From: Brucella anthropi_A
Lineage (GTDB): Bacteria > Pseudomonadota > Alphaproteobacteria > Rhizobiales > Rhizobiaceae
Direction: 5' to 3'
Assembly (NCBI RefSeq): GCF_046630315.1
Contig: NZ_LQBD01000035.1
Location: 166,520-230,519, forward strand
DNA length: 64,000 bases
The notes under the pieces were generated by a model. It had not been told where the DNA came from. It worked only from the letters and a program-made list of their open reading frames with translations, and searched no databases. Made by a program: the position numbers and the translations under genes. Numbering within the stretch: position 1 is the first letter of the stretch; every line of letters begins with the position of its first letter. Shown here one piece after another: positions 53,038 to 61,776 of this stretch.

Positions 53038-54141
53038 TTACTTGATGTCGATCACAAGCGAGCTGTCGAACTGCTGGCCGGTGAGCTGGCCGGTGCAGGT
53101 CAGCGAACGGTACATGACGAATTCATCAGGCGCGCGTTCCGGCGAATGCGAACGACGCCATTCGTTTTCCATCGCCTGAAGGGCGATAGCACGTCCATCC
53201 AGCCAGTATGCACGCTTAGACAGGCCGAGCGTGTCCAGGGTCGGATCATATTCGATCACGGTTCCCTTGTAGTTGAGCGCGCCCATGGACACGTCACCGC
53301 CGGACGAAAAACCGTTCTGCGAATAAAGACCATTCGCACGCATTTCCTTTTCCATCGCACCGATGAAATCAGAACCGGCAAGGAACTTGGTCGGCTTGCC
53401 GCCGTAGCGGATAAGCTGACGGTATTCCGTGTCAAGCGTGGTCAGGAGAGCACCACCGTCTGCGGTGTTGGAAGTCACAGCATCGCCACCGTGTGCCGCC
53501 AACGTGTCATCCGCAGCCACCTTGGCACCGAAAGCCGCAGTGCGCGCACGGTTACGCATGAAAGCGTAGGTCGCACGATCCAGACCGCCCACGACGCCGA
53601 CAGACGGATCGTCGGAAATCAGGAAGCGGATACCGGCAAGTGCCTTGGCATCACCCGTACCATCGCCCCAGAACAGGTTGTTCATGGTCGTGGCGTAACG
53701 CTCGCCCATATCGAACAGCTTGCTGTCCAGAAGGCCGATGAGAACGGTCATTTCACGGCGGGAATGACGCCGCAGGCTGTCTCCGTTCGTAGACATGACG
53801 GAAATACCGTCAATCTTCAGCTCGGTGTGGGTGAGAGTGATACCGATGTGGTGTTCGCGCCAAGGGTAGTTAAGGCGCTGGTTGTTGGCCGGGGTGTAGA
53901 AGACAACCTTATCGTTGTGGCTGTAGCCTTTCACGCCGTCATTGACGCCGCCAGCACCATAAGTACCGATGACACCAATAGAAATGTTGCCCTTGCCACC
54001 GGGAAAAGTCTTCTTCGAGTTCTCAAGCCAGTTAAGCAGGGGCTTTTTCTGGATTGCGAGTTTGAAAGCTTCACCCTTGTTGAAGTAGAAATCCAGCGCC
54101 GAATTGGCGATAGAATTCAGTTCGGCTGGTGTAAAAGCCAT
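53038..54141 (-). CDS. Phage major capsid protein
   Basis: 367 residues. Starts MAFTPAELNSIANSALDFYFNKGEAFKLAIQ, and contains WREHHIGITLTHTELKIDG, RREMTVLIGLLDSKLFDMGERYATTMNNLFWGDG and RYGGKPTKFLAGSDFI, which follow the HK97-like capsid order seen in N4/P22-unrelated podophages. It lies immediately downstream of a scaffold-like acidic gene and upstream of the connector, which fixes the identity by position. Confidence 0.82.
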   Translation of the reverse strand: MAFTPAELNSIANSALDFYFNKGEAFKLAIQKKPLLNWLENSKKTFPGGKGNISIGVIGTYGAGGVNDGVKGYSHNDKVVFYTPANNQRLNYPWREHHIGITLTHTELKIDGISVMSTNGDSLRRHSRREMTVLIGLLDSKLFDMGERYATTMNNLFWGDGTGDAKALAGIRFLISDDPSVGVVGGLDRATYAFMRNRARTAAFGAKVAADDTLAAHGGDAVTSNTADGGALLTTLDTEYRQLIRYGGKPTKFLAGSDFIGAMEKEMRANGLYSQNGFSSGGDVSMGALNYKGTVIEYDPTLDTLGLSKRAYWLDGRAIALQAMENEWRRSHSPERAPDEFVMYRSLTCTGQLTGQQFDSSLVIDIK

Positions 54142-54156
54142 GGAAGTAGCTCCGCA

Positions 54157-55287
54157 TTATTGTGCGGCGCGCAAGCCCTGGAAAATCGCTTCTTCAAGCG
54201 TGGTTGGTTCCGGCGCACGTCCGCTATTGGCCCTGACGCCACTCGGAACAACTGCGGTAGGCTTCGGGCGCGGGGCGAATTGCTTCGCAAACCCATTCAC
54301 GCGGTCGTAAGCCTCCTGCGCCATTGCAACAGCCTCTTGTGGTGTGCGTGGCGCACCGCGCTCTGCAATGATCGCGCGGGTGATGTCCTTCATGGCAGCT
54401 TCTTTGCGTGCGTAGTCGGGGTCCGCAGCCTTAACGGAGTTCTCCCAAGACGATACCGTGGCCGCGATGGTGTTCGCGTTCTGCTCATGGAAAGAACGTT
54501 CACTTTCCTGCCGCTGCTGTGTCTCAAGCTGCACCTGACGAGACAGGGCCTCGTTGCGCTGCAACATTTCGAGACGCTGGCGCTGCACTTGGCGAGCGCC
54601 TTCATCGGTGATCTGGCCGGAAAGAACCTGCGCCTGAAGATCGTGGGGGAGGATAATCCCCAACTGCTCTTGTGCGAGTTGAACAAACGGCGTGATAGAC
54701 TCCAAGAACGTCTTGAAATCGCCACGCTGCAACGCAGCACCAACACTAAGAAGGGTGTTGAAACTTTCGTTGTCGATGTTGTTCTGACGCAGATAAGAAT
54801 TCAGACTTTCTGCCGCCCGTGCAGGAACTTCAAGCTGTTGCGCCATCGCTGCTTGCTCTTGGAGAGCGCGCACCTTCCGGCGAGTCTTGGAGTTCATGTG
54901 CTGGAATTCCTTTGAGGTAATTTCCAGCGAGGCGTCAGTGCCGTCTTCCTTGTCTGTGTCTTCTTCCGTCCCATCCACCGACGCGGCAGGCTTTCCTTCC
55001 TTTGAGACGGTTCCCGTCTGGTCGGTTTCCTGTTTGTCGGTTCCCGCTTTCGCGGTTTCTTCAGCCCCTGTTTCGGGAAGCAGTTCGTCGTCGCCTTCTT
55101 CCGAAAGCTCCAAATCCGGCACCGCTTTGGTCACGAAGTCCATTAGCGTAGTCGGTTCACTGTCGCCCTCTACCGAGGTAGAATTCGTATCCGAAGTAGG
55201 TGCTTCGGTTGTCGCAGACGTAGACACGTCAGTTTCTGTTGACGTTAGATCAAGCGTGTCTTCGTGTGTTTCAACTTCCGCAGGCAT
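54157..55287 (-). CDS. Phage scaffolding-like protein
   Basis: 376 residues, very acidic N terminus (EVETHEDTLDLTSTETDVS, ELSEEGDDELLPETG) followed by a long helical coiled-coil region rich in Gln/Arg/Glu (LEMLQRNEALSRQVQLETQQRQES). This composition is typical of capsid scaffolds. It lies between portal and capsid genes, as in most tailed phages. Ends ATTLEEAIFQGLRAAQ, a possible capsid-binding helix. Confidence 0.75.
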   Translation of the reverse strand: MPAEVETHEDTLDLTSTETDVSTSATTEAPTSDTNSTSVEGDSEPTTLMDFVTKAVPDLELSEEGDDELLPETGAEETAKAGTDKQETDQTGTVSKEGKPAASVDGTEEDTDKEDGTDASLEITSKEFQHMNSKTRRKVRALQEQAAMAQQLEVPARAAESLNSYLRQNNIDNESFNTLLSVGAALQRGDFKTFLESITPFVQLAQEQLGIILPHDLQAQVLSGQITDEGARQVQRQRLEMLQRNEALSRQVQLETQQRQESERSFHEQNANTIAATVSSWENSVKAADPDYARKEAAMKDITRAIIAERGAPRTPQEAVAMAQEAYDRVNGFAKQFAPRPKPTAVVPSGVRANSGRAPEPTTLEEAIFQGLRAAQ

Positions 55288-55345
55288 TCGGCGCTCCTAC
55301 TTGGTGTTGTATGGTGTTGTGTTTGTCTAACATATAAGCAGACAC

Positions 55346-57619
55346 CTATGCAAGCGGAGCCTGTCCGGGTGTCTGCGGCGTAGTCACAAGATCAGGACCG
55401 TTCGCACCGGGCGGTGTCTGGGGTTTCGTGCCGTTCTGCGCACCTTGCGGGCCTTGTGCCTCCGGTGCCTGTGCAGGATTGGCGGGCATTCCCGAAGTAA
55501 GAGCGCGCATGGAGTTCATTGCTGTGATGGAAGGCATGTTCGCCGCCATCGCTTGCGTGACATCCAAACGATCATCAAGACGCTTGATAAGCTCGCGGAC
55601 GAGGAATTCGGGATTGACGCCCGGAACCTGCATCAGAAGTGGCATCAGACGTTCCGCGTTTTGGATTTCCTGCGCTTTGTTGGGGCGACCTGTCGAGCCA
55701 GCTTCAACCTCAAGAAAGATTTCCTGCGCAACGTCAGCCTTCGACATCTGCGGCCAAATCGCACCGGGACCGACGATCTTCTTCACGGTGTCTTCGCTCA
55801 TTTCGAGCAAGAGGATTTGACCAGAAGCGCGGAAAAGCTGCGTCAGAAGATCGTCCAAATCATCAACGTTCGAGCCAACGCTTGTCATACGCGAGCTTTC
55901 AGCAATCTGGCTTTCGGTCGCGGTTCCGCCGGAAACACCCCCAAGGTTGGCCTCCTGCGAACCCGTGACACGCAAGCTGTCCTGAAAGACGCCGTTTGTC
56001 TCATACAGGTTCGGATCGATGTTCGGCCCGGTGAAAGGCTGAAGCAAATCACCGACCTTCTGGCCGGGAGTCAGACCCTCAAGTTCGAGAATTGCGTTGG
56101 CCGGGTGGCTTTGCAGCTTCAGCTTATCGTCCTTGGATAGAACACCGGAAGCAACCGCAGTCTTGGGGCGCGCTGCAAGACGATGTTCGCGAAGCATCTG
56201 GCGAGAACGGTTCAATTCGTTCTGCATGTCGCGCATCAAACGAACGTCAGACGGTGGGAAAATCCGACCTTCCGCGTCACATTCGTTCGGAACGTATGCA
56301 AACCAAGGCCAGAAACGTTCGATGTAGACTTCCGGCTTCGATGGCTCCCGCAGAAAATCCGGGTATCCCTCGCAAATATGGAAAACCAGCCCCTCCTTGC
56401 GAGAGTAAATTTCCCAGACGTGAACTGAATTAGGTTTGTCTTCGTCCGAATAGCGGTCGCTGTAATCCTTGCCAAAGAGCTGTTCAAACTCGGTGCGGTT
56501 TGCGTATGGGTTGCTGTCTTCACGCGAGTTGAAATGCGCAGACACATCCACTTCGTAGATTTCTTTGATCTCGTCTGTAGACAGACAATATTCTTGCGCA
56601 ACCCAGTCCGCACCCAGGAATTCACGCAGGTTAACTGTCTTCGGGTCCGGGATAATCGAAGTGCTGGCGGGATAATCGTAAACCACCCCCTCACGAACCA
56701 ACACATCAGCATCGCCCTCCAAAGCCTTGATCTGGCTTTCAAGTGCAGCAACGTCCGGGTTGTCTTCGTCAATTTTGCCATCAGCCAGGTCAGCCGAACG
56801 ACGCTTGATGACAGACAATTGTTCTGACAGGTCGCTGATCTGCGCTTCCTTGTCTGGATCGCGCTCCATGATGCGTTGCCAGCCAACTTTTACGTAGCCA
56901 ACGCCGGTCGTGATCGAACGACGCACAACCATTTTCATCATAAGCTTAAAGTCGTGGGCCTGTTCCTGAATGGTGTATTCCTGAACAAGCTCAAGCGTCT
57001 TGGCGATGGTGTCCAGTTGCTGCATCTGCTGGCGAACGTTTTCCGCATCCTGAAGAATGCTCTGCGCTTCCATCATCTGCGGCATTGCCTGCATTCCAGC
57101 CATGACGGTGTTCATGACTCCGGCCATGTCGCCGCTCTGCGCGCTCATCATGAGCTGCGGCATCATCGTCTGCATGGCTTGCATTTGGGCTTGCGCGATT
57201 TGAAGCCCCTGATTTGTGCCATCCCAGACAGTATTCAAAATCTGTTCGCGGCGGCGGGCAACCGCGCGGGGGTTCTTCGCATAAAGCGCAGCAACGCGCT
57301 GCTGAATATGACGATGCACGATGTTCGCAACATAGCGATCCGATGCTTCGTCACCATCCGCAGAGCCGTTCAACTGCTTCTGTCCGTCCCACTGCAAACC
57401 GAAAGCGAACTTCTGATCTTCGCGCATACGCGCAAAATCCGAAGCCCAATGCTTCTTCGCCCGCTCAACCTTTCCCTGCCATTCGGTAACAAGGCGCTTG
57501 CGTGCTTCGCTTGCTTCCTTGTCAGGCTCCCGCTTGATACCGTTCGGTGCGCTGTCTGCGGCAGGCAAAACGGCTTGTTCGAGGCTGTCGATGTCCATCA
57601 GGTCAGTTTCTTGTTCCAT
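55346..57619 (-). CDS. Phage portal protein (large, P22-size class)
   Basis: 757 residues. LVTEWQGKVERAKKHWASDFARMREDQKFAFG near the start, DRYVANIVHRHIQQRVAALYAKNPRAVARRRE, a coiled middle, a beta clip (VHVWEIYSRKEGLVFHICEG), FWPWFAYVPN, and the long C-terminal helix with Gln/Pro-rich tail. Size matches the P22-type portals (725). Its ATG overlaps the terminase stop (TAATG). It forms the dodecameric DNA-entry ring. Confidence 0.85.
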   Translation of the reverse strand: MEQETDLMDIDSLEQAVLPAADSAPNGIKREPDKEASEARKRLVTEWQGKVERAKKHWASDFARMREDQKFAFGLQWDGQKQLNGSADGDEASDRYVANIVHRHIQQRVAALYAKNPRAVARRREQILNTVWDGTNQGLQIAQAQMQAMQTMMPQLMMSAQSGDMAGVMNTVMAGMQAMPQMMEAQSILQDAENVRQQMQQLDTIAKTLELVQEYTIQEQAHDFKLMMKMVVRRSITTGVGYVKVGWQRIMERDPDKEAQISDLSEQLSVIKRRSADLADGKIDEDNPDVAALESQIKALEGDADVLVREGVVYDYPASTSIIPDPKTVNLREFLGADWVAQEYCLSTDEIKEIYEVDVSAHFNSREDSNPYANRTEFEQLFGKDYSDRYSDEDKPNSVHVWEIYSRKEGLVFHICEGYPDFLREPSKPEVYIERFWPWFAYVPNECDAEGRIFPPSDVRLMRDMQNELNRSRQMLREHRLAARPKTAVASGVLSKDDKLKLQSHPANAILELEGLTPGQKVGDLLQPFTGPNIDPNLYETNGVFQDSLRVTGSQEANLGGVSGGTATESQIAESSRMTSVGSNVDDLDDLLTQLFRASGQILLLEMSEDTVKKIVGPGAIWPQMSKADVAQEIFLEVEAGSTGRPNKAQEIQNAERLMPLLMQVPGVNPEFLVRELIKRLDDRLDVTQAMAANMPSITAMNSMRALTSGMPANPAQAPEAQGPQGAQNGTKPQTPPGANGPDLVTTPQTPGQAPLA

Positions 57620-59193
57620 TACCAGCCCCTTGTGTCTGCGCGGGCTTTCTCAAGCGCGCGTTGGCGGTTCGACTGCTCCTTGAGCCAGCCGAAAGTCATG
57701 CGGTCGTTGGTTTCGATGGGTTTCGGTGCGGGCGCGCGGCGCTGAAGTGTCAGGCCCATGCCGATGTAGGCGAGCGCATCCACGAAGTCGTCGTGAAGCC
57801 CTTGCGGGAATTTCAACATTTCGTTGCGAGCATCCCCCCACCACTTCGCAAACGAAGGGAAATAGACTTTCCCCATTGCCATGCGCGCCGCAATTGCCTG
57901 CGCACGGGCCTGCTTGTCTGCGGCAGGGGTTACTTCGATCAGCGAGCTGTAAGTGCGCGTTTCGATCATGCGCTTGCGCAGGAACGGCCCGATAGACTTC
58001 GAGATATGGCCTTTTTCAGCCCACCAGAAGACAGGCCGGTAGTGCTTCATGATGTGAAGCATGCCTTCCACCACTTCATCCGTGGGCGCGCGCTTCCAGA
58101 AGATGTCCGGCATAATCCAGATGTTGTCTTCCCTGTCCACGCCGACAGTCAGGAGACAGGTCAGGTCACTACCCTGTGCTGTCGAAACGGCGTGGTCAGA
58201 AGCCGTGTAAAAGGTAAGCTGGTCGCGCGGCGGAAGCTCTTTCTGCGAACTATACGTGCGGAGGTTTTCGGCCTTGAAGAACACACCATCGTCTGGCGCT
58301 GGCCGACCCTGATAAAGAGCCTGAAAACCGCGCGGGTCAGACTGCTGAAAGTCGCGCAGATACTGTTCGTCAAACCGCGACGGCCAAAGAGCCTCGCCGG
58401 GCTTGCGTCCCAGAATATCGTTGTCGTAAGCCAAGGCAGGAAGGTCAATAATATGCCACTTCCGGGCTTCGGCGGCGCTGAAACAGGGGTTCGCCGGATC
58501 GGTCAGACGGCCAATAAGATCATCTTCATGCCAACGGGTCTGAATAATGATGATCGCGCCCGCCTTCGTCATCATGCGGGATTTGATGACCTGGTTATAC
58601 CAAGACCAAAGGCTTTCGCGGATCGTTTTGCTGTCTGCCTCCTTGCGATCCTTGATCGGGTCATCGATCAGGAGCAAGTGACCGCCACGGCCCGTCGCGG
58701 AACCGCCGCGACCCGTGAAGAACATCACTCCACCTTCGGTCAGCTCAAGACGATCAACAGCCGCAGCGCCAGCTTTAAGCTGTGCATCGGGGAAAACCTG
58801 ACGATATTGCGGCTTCTGAAGAATATCGCGAACGTTGCGCCCGAAATCCCAAGACAGCTTTTCGTTATATGTGCCGAAAATGATGTGTTTTTCCGGGTTG
58901 CGACCCAGATACCACGCAGGGAAATTACGGGATGCGAGTTCGCTTTTCCCGTGGCGCGGCGGAACGGAAATTATCAGGCGGGAAATCAGCCCGGCCTCAA
59001 CAGCTTCCAGCGCGCGGGCGATTGCATGGTGATGACGCTCATCCTGATAGAGCGAATGTGTCACATCGTCGGGGTGATCCGGCGACGGCAGCATGTATTT
59101 CGTGAACTCGATAAGCCCGTCACGCGCAGCACTGATCTTCTTCTTGCGAAGAAGCAGAGACAGAAGCTTATCTTCGTCAGAACGGAACGCCAT
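57619..59193 (-). CDS. Phage terminase large subunit
   Basis: 524 residues. The ATPase motif A is PPRHGKSEL, the DEAD-like motif B is HLLLIDDPI, then the coupling motif QTRWHEDD. The nuclease domain has YTASDHAVS and later acidic residues (WWAEKGHI, DDFVDALAY). It resembles the TIGR01630-type terminases. Start is ATG at 59193, overlapping the previous gene's TGA; the frame extends to 59226. Packages DNA into proheads. No small terminase is recognised here. Confidence 0.9.
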   Translation of the reverse strand: MAFRSDEDKLLSLLLRKKKISAARDGLIEFTKYMLPSPDHPDDVTHSLYQDERHHHAIARALEAVEAGLISRLIISVPPRHGKSELASRNFPAWYLGRNPEKHIIFGTYNEKLSWDFGRNVRDILQKPQYRQVFPDAQLKAGAAAVDRLELTEGGVMFFTGRGGSATGRGGHLLLIDDPIKDRKEADSKTIRESLWSWYNQVIKSRMMTKAGAIIIIQTRWHEDDLIGRLTDPANPCFSAAEARKWHIIDLPALAYDNDILGRKPGEALWPSRFDEQYLRDFQQSDPRGFQALYQGRPAPDDGVFFKAENLRTYSSQKELPPRDQLTFYTASDHAVSTAQGSDLTCLLTVGVDREDNIWIMPDIFWKRAPTDEVVEGMLHIMKHYRPVFWWAEKGHISKSIGPFLRKRMIETRTYSSLIEVTPAADKQARAQAIAARMAMGKVYFPSFAKWWGDARNEMLKFPQGLHDDFVDALAYIGMGLTLQRRAPAPKPIETNDRMTFGWLKEQSNRQRALEKARADTRGW

Positions 59194-59672
59194 CAGATTG
59201 CCGCTCCCGTCTGGGTGTTGAGCCAACTCGTGCCGTCAGACACAGCCAGAACCTTCAGGTCCGAGACAAAAACGAGACGGCCCGCCGGAGACACGCCCGG
59301 CAAAGCCGTGCTTGCGTAGACAGTGAGCTGGGCAGCGCCGCCGACAATGTTTGCCTTGTCGTCCACATTAGCCGACAAGGCCGCAACTTCAGTCGAGAGA
59401 TCGCCAACGTCTGAAGACAACGCATCAATGTCGTTTTCGGCTGTGTTGACCCGTGTCGTGAGCGTGGCCACGCTGGAAGCATTCGCCTTGTCGTTCAAGG
59501 CTTCAGAAAGCCCGTTGACCTGCGCAATGCTGTGGGTGTGATTGATGTTCGCCTTTCCCGCAATCTGTCCTTCCATGGTGTCGAGGCGAGCGGCGATACC
59601 CTCCGGGTCGAGGTTCATCTTTTCGTCTACGACTTTCTGGACATCGCGCTCAAAGCGCGTCTGCATGGGCAT
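59193..59672 (-). CDS. Short phage fibre-like/coiled-coil protein
   Basis: 159 residues. HTHSIAQVNGLSEALNDKANAS is a segment typical of phage tail-fibre shafts, then TLTTRVNTAENDIDALSSDVGDLSTEVAALSANVDDK is a heptad coiled coil, and the end (RLVFVSDLKVLAVSDGTSWLN) is a small beta tip found in fibre termini. Stop overlaps the terminase start. Possibly a short tail fibre or head fibre. Confidence 0.6.
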   Translation of the reverse strand: MPMQTRFERDVQKVVDEKMNLDPEGIAARLDTMEGQIAGKANINHTHSIAQVNGLSEALNDKANASSVATLTTRVNTAENDIDALSSDVGDLSTEVAALSANVDDKANIVGGAAQLTVYASTALPGVSPAGRLVFVSDLKVLAVSDGTSWLNTQTGAAI

Positions 59673-59677
59673 GAAAA

Positions 59678-60043
59678 TCAGCCTCCCCGCTTCTGTCCGG
59701 CTTCGAGACGCTGAAGGATTTCACGCACCAAGCGAACATCGCCGGTCTGCTGATTGACCGCAGCCTGAATTTCCTTCAGTGCCGCATTCATATTCGCGAC
59801 CTGCTGTTCCGTGGACGTGGTGCGATACTGAAGCCCTTCAACTTTGGTATCGACTTTGCGAACATCTTCCTTCAGGTTTTTGATGTCTGCGACGGCTTCG
59901 GTGCGCCACGCCTGAAGATCAGTGATGTCGCGGGTCTGGTTCACCCAAAGCGTTACCCCACCGATCACAACGAACGCGATCTGCGCCAATTGCAAAAGCG
60001 TGTTCAGGTTCCACTCGATTTTACCTTTTGGCGGTAGTTGCAT
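59678..60043 (-). CDS. Small membrane-anchored coiled-coil protein of the lysis module
   Basis: 121 residues. ATG at 60043 (MQLPPKGKIEWNLNTLLQ) is preferred because upstream residues do not look like protein. One N-terminal transmembrane segment (LLQLAQIAFVVIGGVTLWV) is followed by a long coiled coil (AVADIKNLKEDVRKVDTKVEGLQYR). The layout is that of i-spanins or related lysis accessories, and it lies beside the holin gene. The role is inferred from topology and place. Confidence 0.55.
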   Translation of the reverse strand: MQLPPKGKIEWNLNTLLQLAQIAFVVIGGVTLWVNQTRDITDLQAWRTEAVADIKNLKEDVRKVDTKVEGLQYRTTSTEQQVANMNAALKEIQAAVNQQTGDVRLVREILQRLEAGQKRGG

Positions 60044-60057
60044 AGTGCGTTCCTCGC

Positions 60058-60564
60058 TCACTTCCGCCCCCAAATGTCTTTTGCTGTGTGACCGCCCATG
60101 TAGAGGGCAAGAAAAGTGATGGTCAGGCTGACAAGAACGCCCAAATCCGGGATTTCGAGAGAAATGCCGGTGACGCCGCTTGCAAGCGGTGCCGCAATAA
60201 GCGCGTAAAACCAGACAAGCATCAGAAACCACATCCAGGCCGGACGCCACGCCCACGTCCAAAGGCTCTCCGACTTGTCCATTTCCGTTTTAAGAAGATC
60301 GTTCGTGAGCTTCTGTTGCTCCACGTAGAGCTTCAGAATTTCAGGGTTTTCGTCAGCAGCAAGCACCGCAGCGTCAACGTTGGCAGGACTCTGAGTTGGA
60401 ATGTCTTCAGGCTTCACGCCAAGATTCTCGGCAATCGTGTCCACGACAGTACCGGCCAAACCGCCAATGGTTGGGCCAAGCTGCGAAGACACGATGTCCT
60501 TGACGATGCTCGATCCGGTGCGAACCGCAGAAGACAGAATGGTGTCCAGAACTGGATTGCTCAT
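60058..60564 (-). CDS. 3TM-type phage holin
   Basis: 168 residues. Amphipathic N terminus (VLDTILSSAVRTGSSIVKDIVSSQLGP), then WTWAWRPAWMWFLMLVWFYALIAAPLA, and a C-terminal helix pair (LGVLVSLTITFLALYMGGHTAKDIWGRK). This matches the 3TM holin family (GTA-type, PF11351-like). It forms the inner-membrane lesion that lets the endolysin reach peptidoglycan. Overlaps the endolysin stop by 4 bp. Confidence 0.8.
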   Translation of the reverse strand: MSNPVLDTILSSAVRTGSSIVKDIVSSQLGPTIGGLAGTVVDTIAENLGVKPEDIPTQSPANVDAAVLAADENPEILKLYVEQQKLTNDLLKTEMDKSESLWTWAWRPAWMWFLMLVWFYALIAAPLASGVTGISLEIPDLGVLVSLTITFLALYMGGHTAKDIWGRK

Positions 60565-61349
60565 GCCGCAGCCTCCGCGTTGTAGGCTTCGGCCCGTTTC
60601 TTGTTGATGTGAGCGCGCCAGAGCAGATAACCAACGAATGCAACCGCTGCGACGATGATCCCGAACGTCAGCCAGTGTGCGAGCTGGTCAGACAACGCAA
60701 AGGTCGTGCCACCGCCGCCACCGGCAGCAACAGCACCTGAATTCTGCTTGCTTGCCTTCTTGGCCGCGCTATTGGCTTCAGTCGCGAGTGTTTCTTTCAC
60801 GTCTGTTGTGCTTTTGCCATTAGACGACACATACATGCGCACCGACTCCGCTTCGTTTGCAGCGATGCGCGTTGTCCAGCCCTTGCCGAAAGTGACAAAA
60901 GTCTTCAGCGCCTGGACAAAACCCTGACGCTTGGCGCAAACTTTCTTGATGATCTGCACGCCATCGGAGACACGCAGCTTTGCGAGTGTGTTCGGTCCAA
61001 TGATGCCATCCTGAGACACACCAAGCGCGGCCTGAAGCCACTTCGCACCACGCGATGGGCCGGACATCACACCTGCATCGAAGACAGCCAGATCTACACC
61101 CGCCGGAAGGTCATCGCCTTTCACGGGTTTCCAGTAGTTTTTCTCGTAAATGGGCTTCACGTCATCAAGCGTGAGATTTTTAATATCGAGCGTGGGATAC
61201 GCAGCCGCAGACACGCCGTACTTTGTGCCTTTCAGGACACCAACGCCGACCTTGCCCCCGGTCCAGTTGCCGGGGTCTTTGCGATTGCTCGAATAGCCGC
61301 CCTCATACTTGAGCGTGAATGCGAGACAGGCGGAATAATTCGACTTCAT
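60561..61349 (-). CDS. Phage endolysin, glycoside hydrolase 108 with PG-binding domain
   Basis: 262 residues. FTLKYEGGYSSNRKDPGN is the catalytic EGGY motif of GH108 muramidases, followed by LDDVKPIYEKNYWKPV and a PG_binding_3 domain (LPAGVDLAVFDAGVMSGPSRGAKWLQAAL). After a Gly/Ala linker there is one C-terminal transmembrane helix (WLTFGIIVAAVAFVGYLLW), so it is membrane-tethered. ATG at 61349 is preferred over the frame start at 61385. Cleaves the murein glycan. Confidence 0.85.
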   Translation of the reverse strand: MKSNYSACLAFTLKYEGGYSSNRKDPGNWTGGKVGVGVLKGTKYGVSAAAYPTLDIKNLTLDDVKPIYEKNYWKPVKGDDLPAGVDLAVFDAGVMSGPSRGAKWLQAALGVSQDGIIGPNTLAKLRVSDGVQIIKKVCAKRQGFVQALKTFVTFGKGWTTRIAANEAESVRMYVSSNGKSTTDVKETLATEANSAAKKASKQNSGAVAAGGGGGTTFALSDQLAHWLTFGIIVAAVAFVGYLLWRAHINKKRAEAYNAEAAA

Positions 61350-61350
61350 G

Positions 61351-61773
61351 TCACACCTGCGCGAATTGCTCCCAAACCGGGTCAACCTGTTCGTCGGTCA
61401 ACCCAAGAATGGGAATAAGCTGGACGATGAGGGGGTGAAGGCGGCGAAATTCGCTCGCAAAATCCCATTCGATCTGTGCTTGTGACTTTTCCGGCTCTGG
61501 CAAGGCGCTGATTGCAATGGAAACACCGTCGAGTTTGCCCAGATGCAAAAGGCCAAGGCGGAGCTGTCTTGCCGTCAAGTTCGGCATGCGCTCACGTTTT
61601 TCTTCCGGTGTCAGGGCAGGCTCAACATAAGGGGATATAATATTGCCTTCAGCTTCCCACTCAGCAAGCATAGCGCGGTGACGATTTGCCATGTCGTCGG
61701 GCACTGTCATTTCCTCGCCGTCAATGATGGCAAGGATCGAACCCTGTTCGGAGTATCTTGCGCTTTCGATCAT
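61351..61773 (-). CDS. Phage tail-fibre-associated hypothetical protein
   Basis: 140 residues. MIESARYSEQGSILAIIDGEEMTVPDDMANRHRAMLAEWEAEGNII, then RMPNLTARQLRLGLLHLGKLDGV, resembles small proteins encoded next to tail fibres that often act as assembly chaperones. Its place directly after the fibre gene supports this. Not proven. Confidence 0.6.
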   Translation of the reverse strand: MIESARYSEQGSILAIIDGEEMTVPDDMANRHRAMLAEWEAEGNIISPYVEPALTPEEKRERMPNLTARQLRLGLLHLGKLDGVSIAISALPEPEKSQAQIEWDFASEFRRLHPLIVQLIPILGLTDEQVDPVWEQFAQV

Positions 61774-61776
61774 AGC

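Noticed and set aside
52840..54915. Plus-strand frame of 691 codons in the prophage
   Set aside because: Shadow of capsid and scaffold genes; all phage genes with recognisable domains are on the minus strand.
57547..59319. Plus-strand 590-codon frame over the terminase
   Set aside because: Antisense shadow; terminase motifs are on the minus strand.
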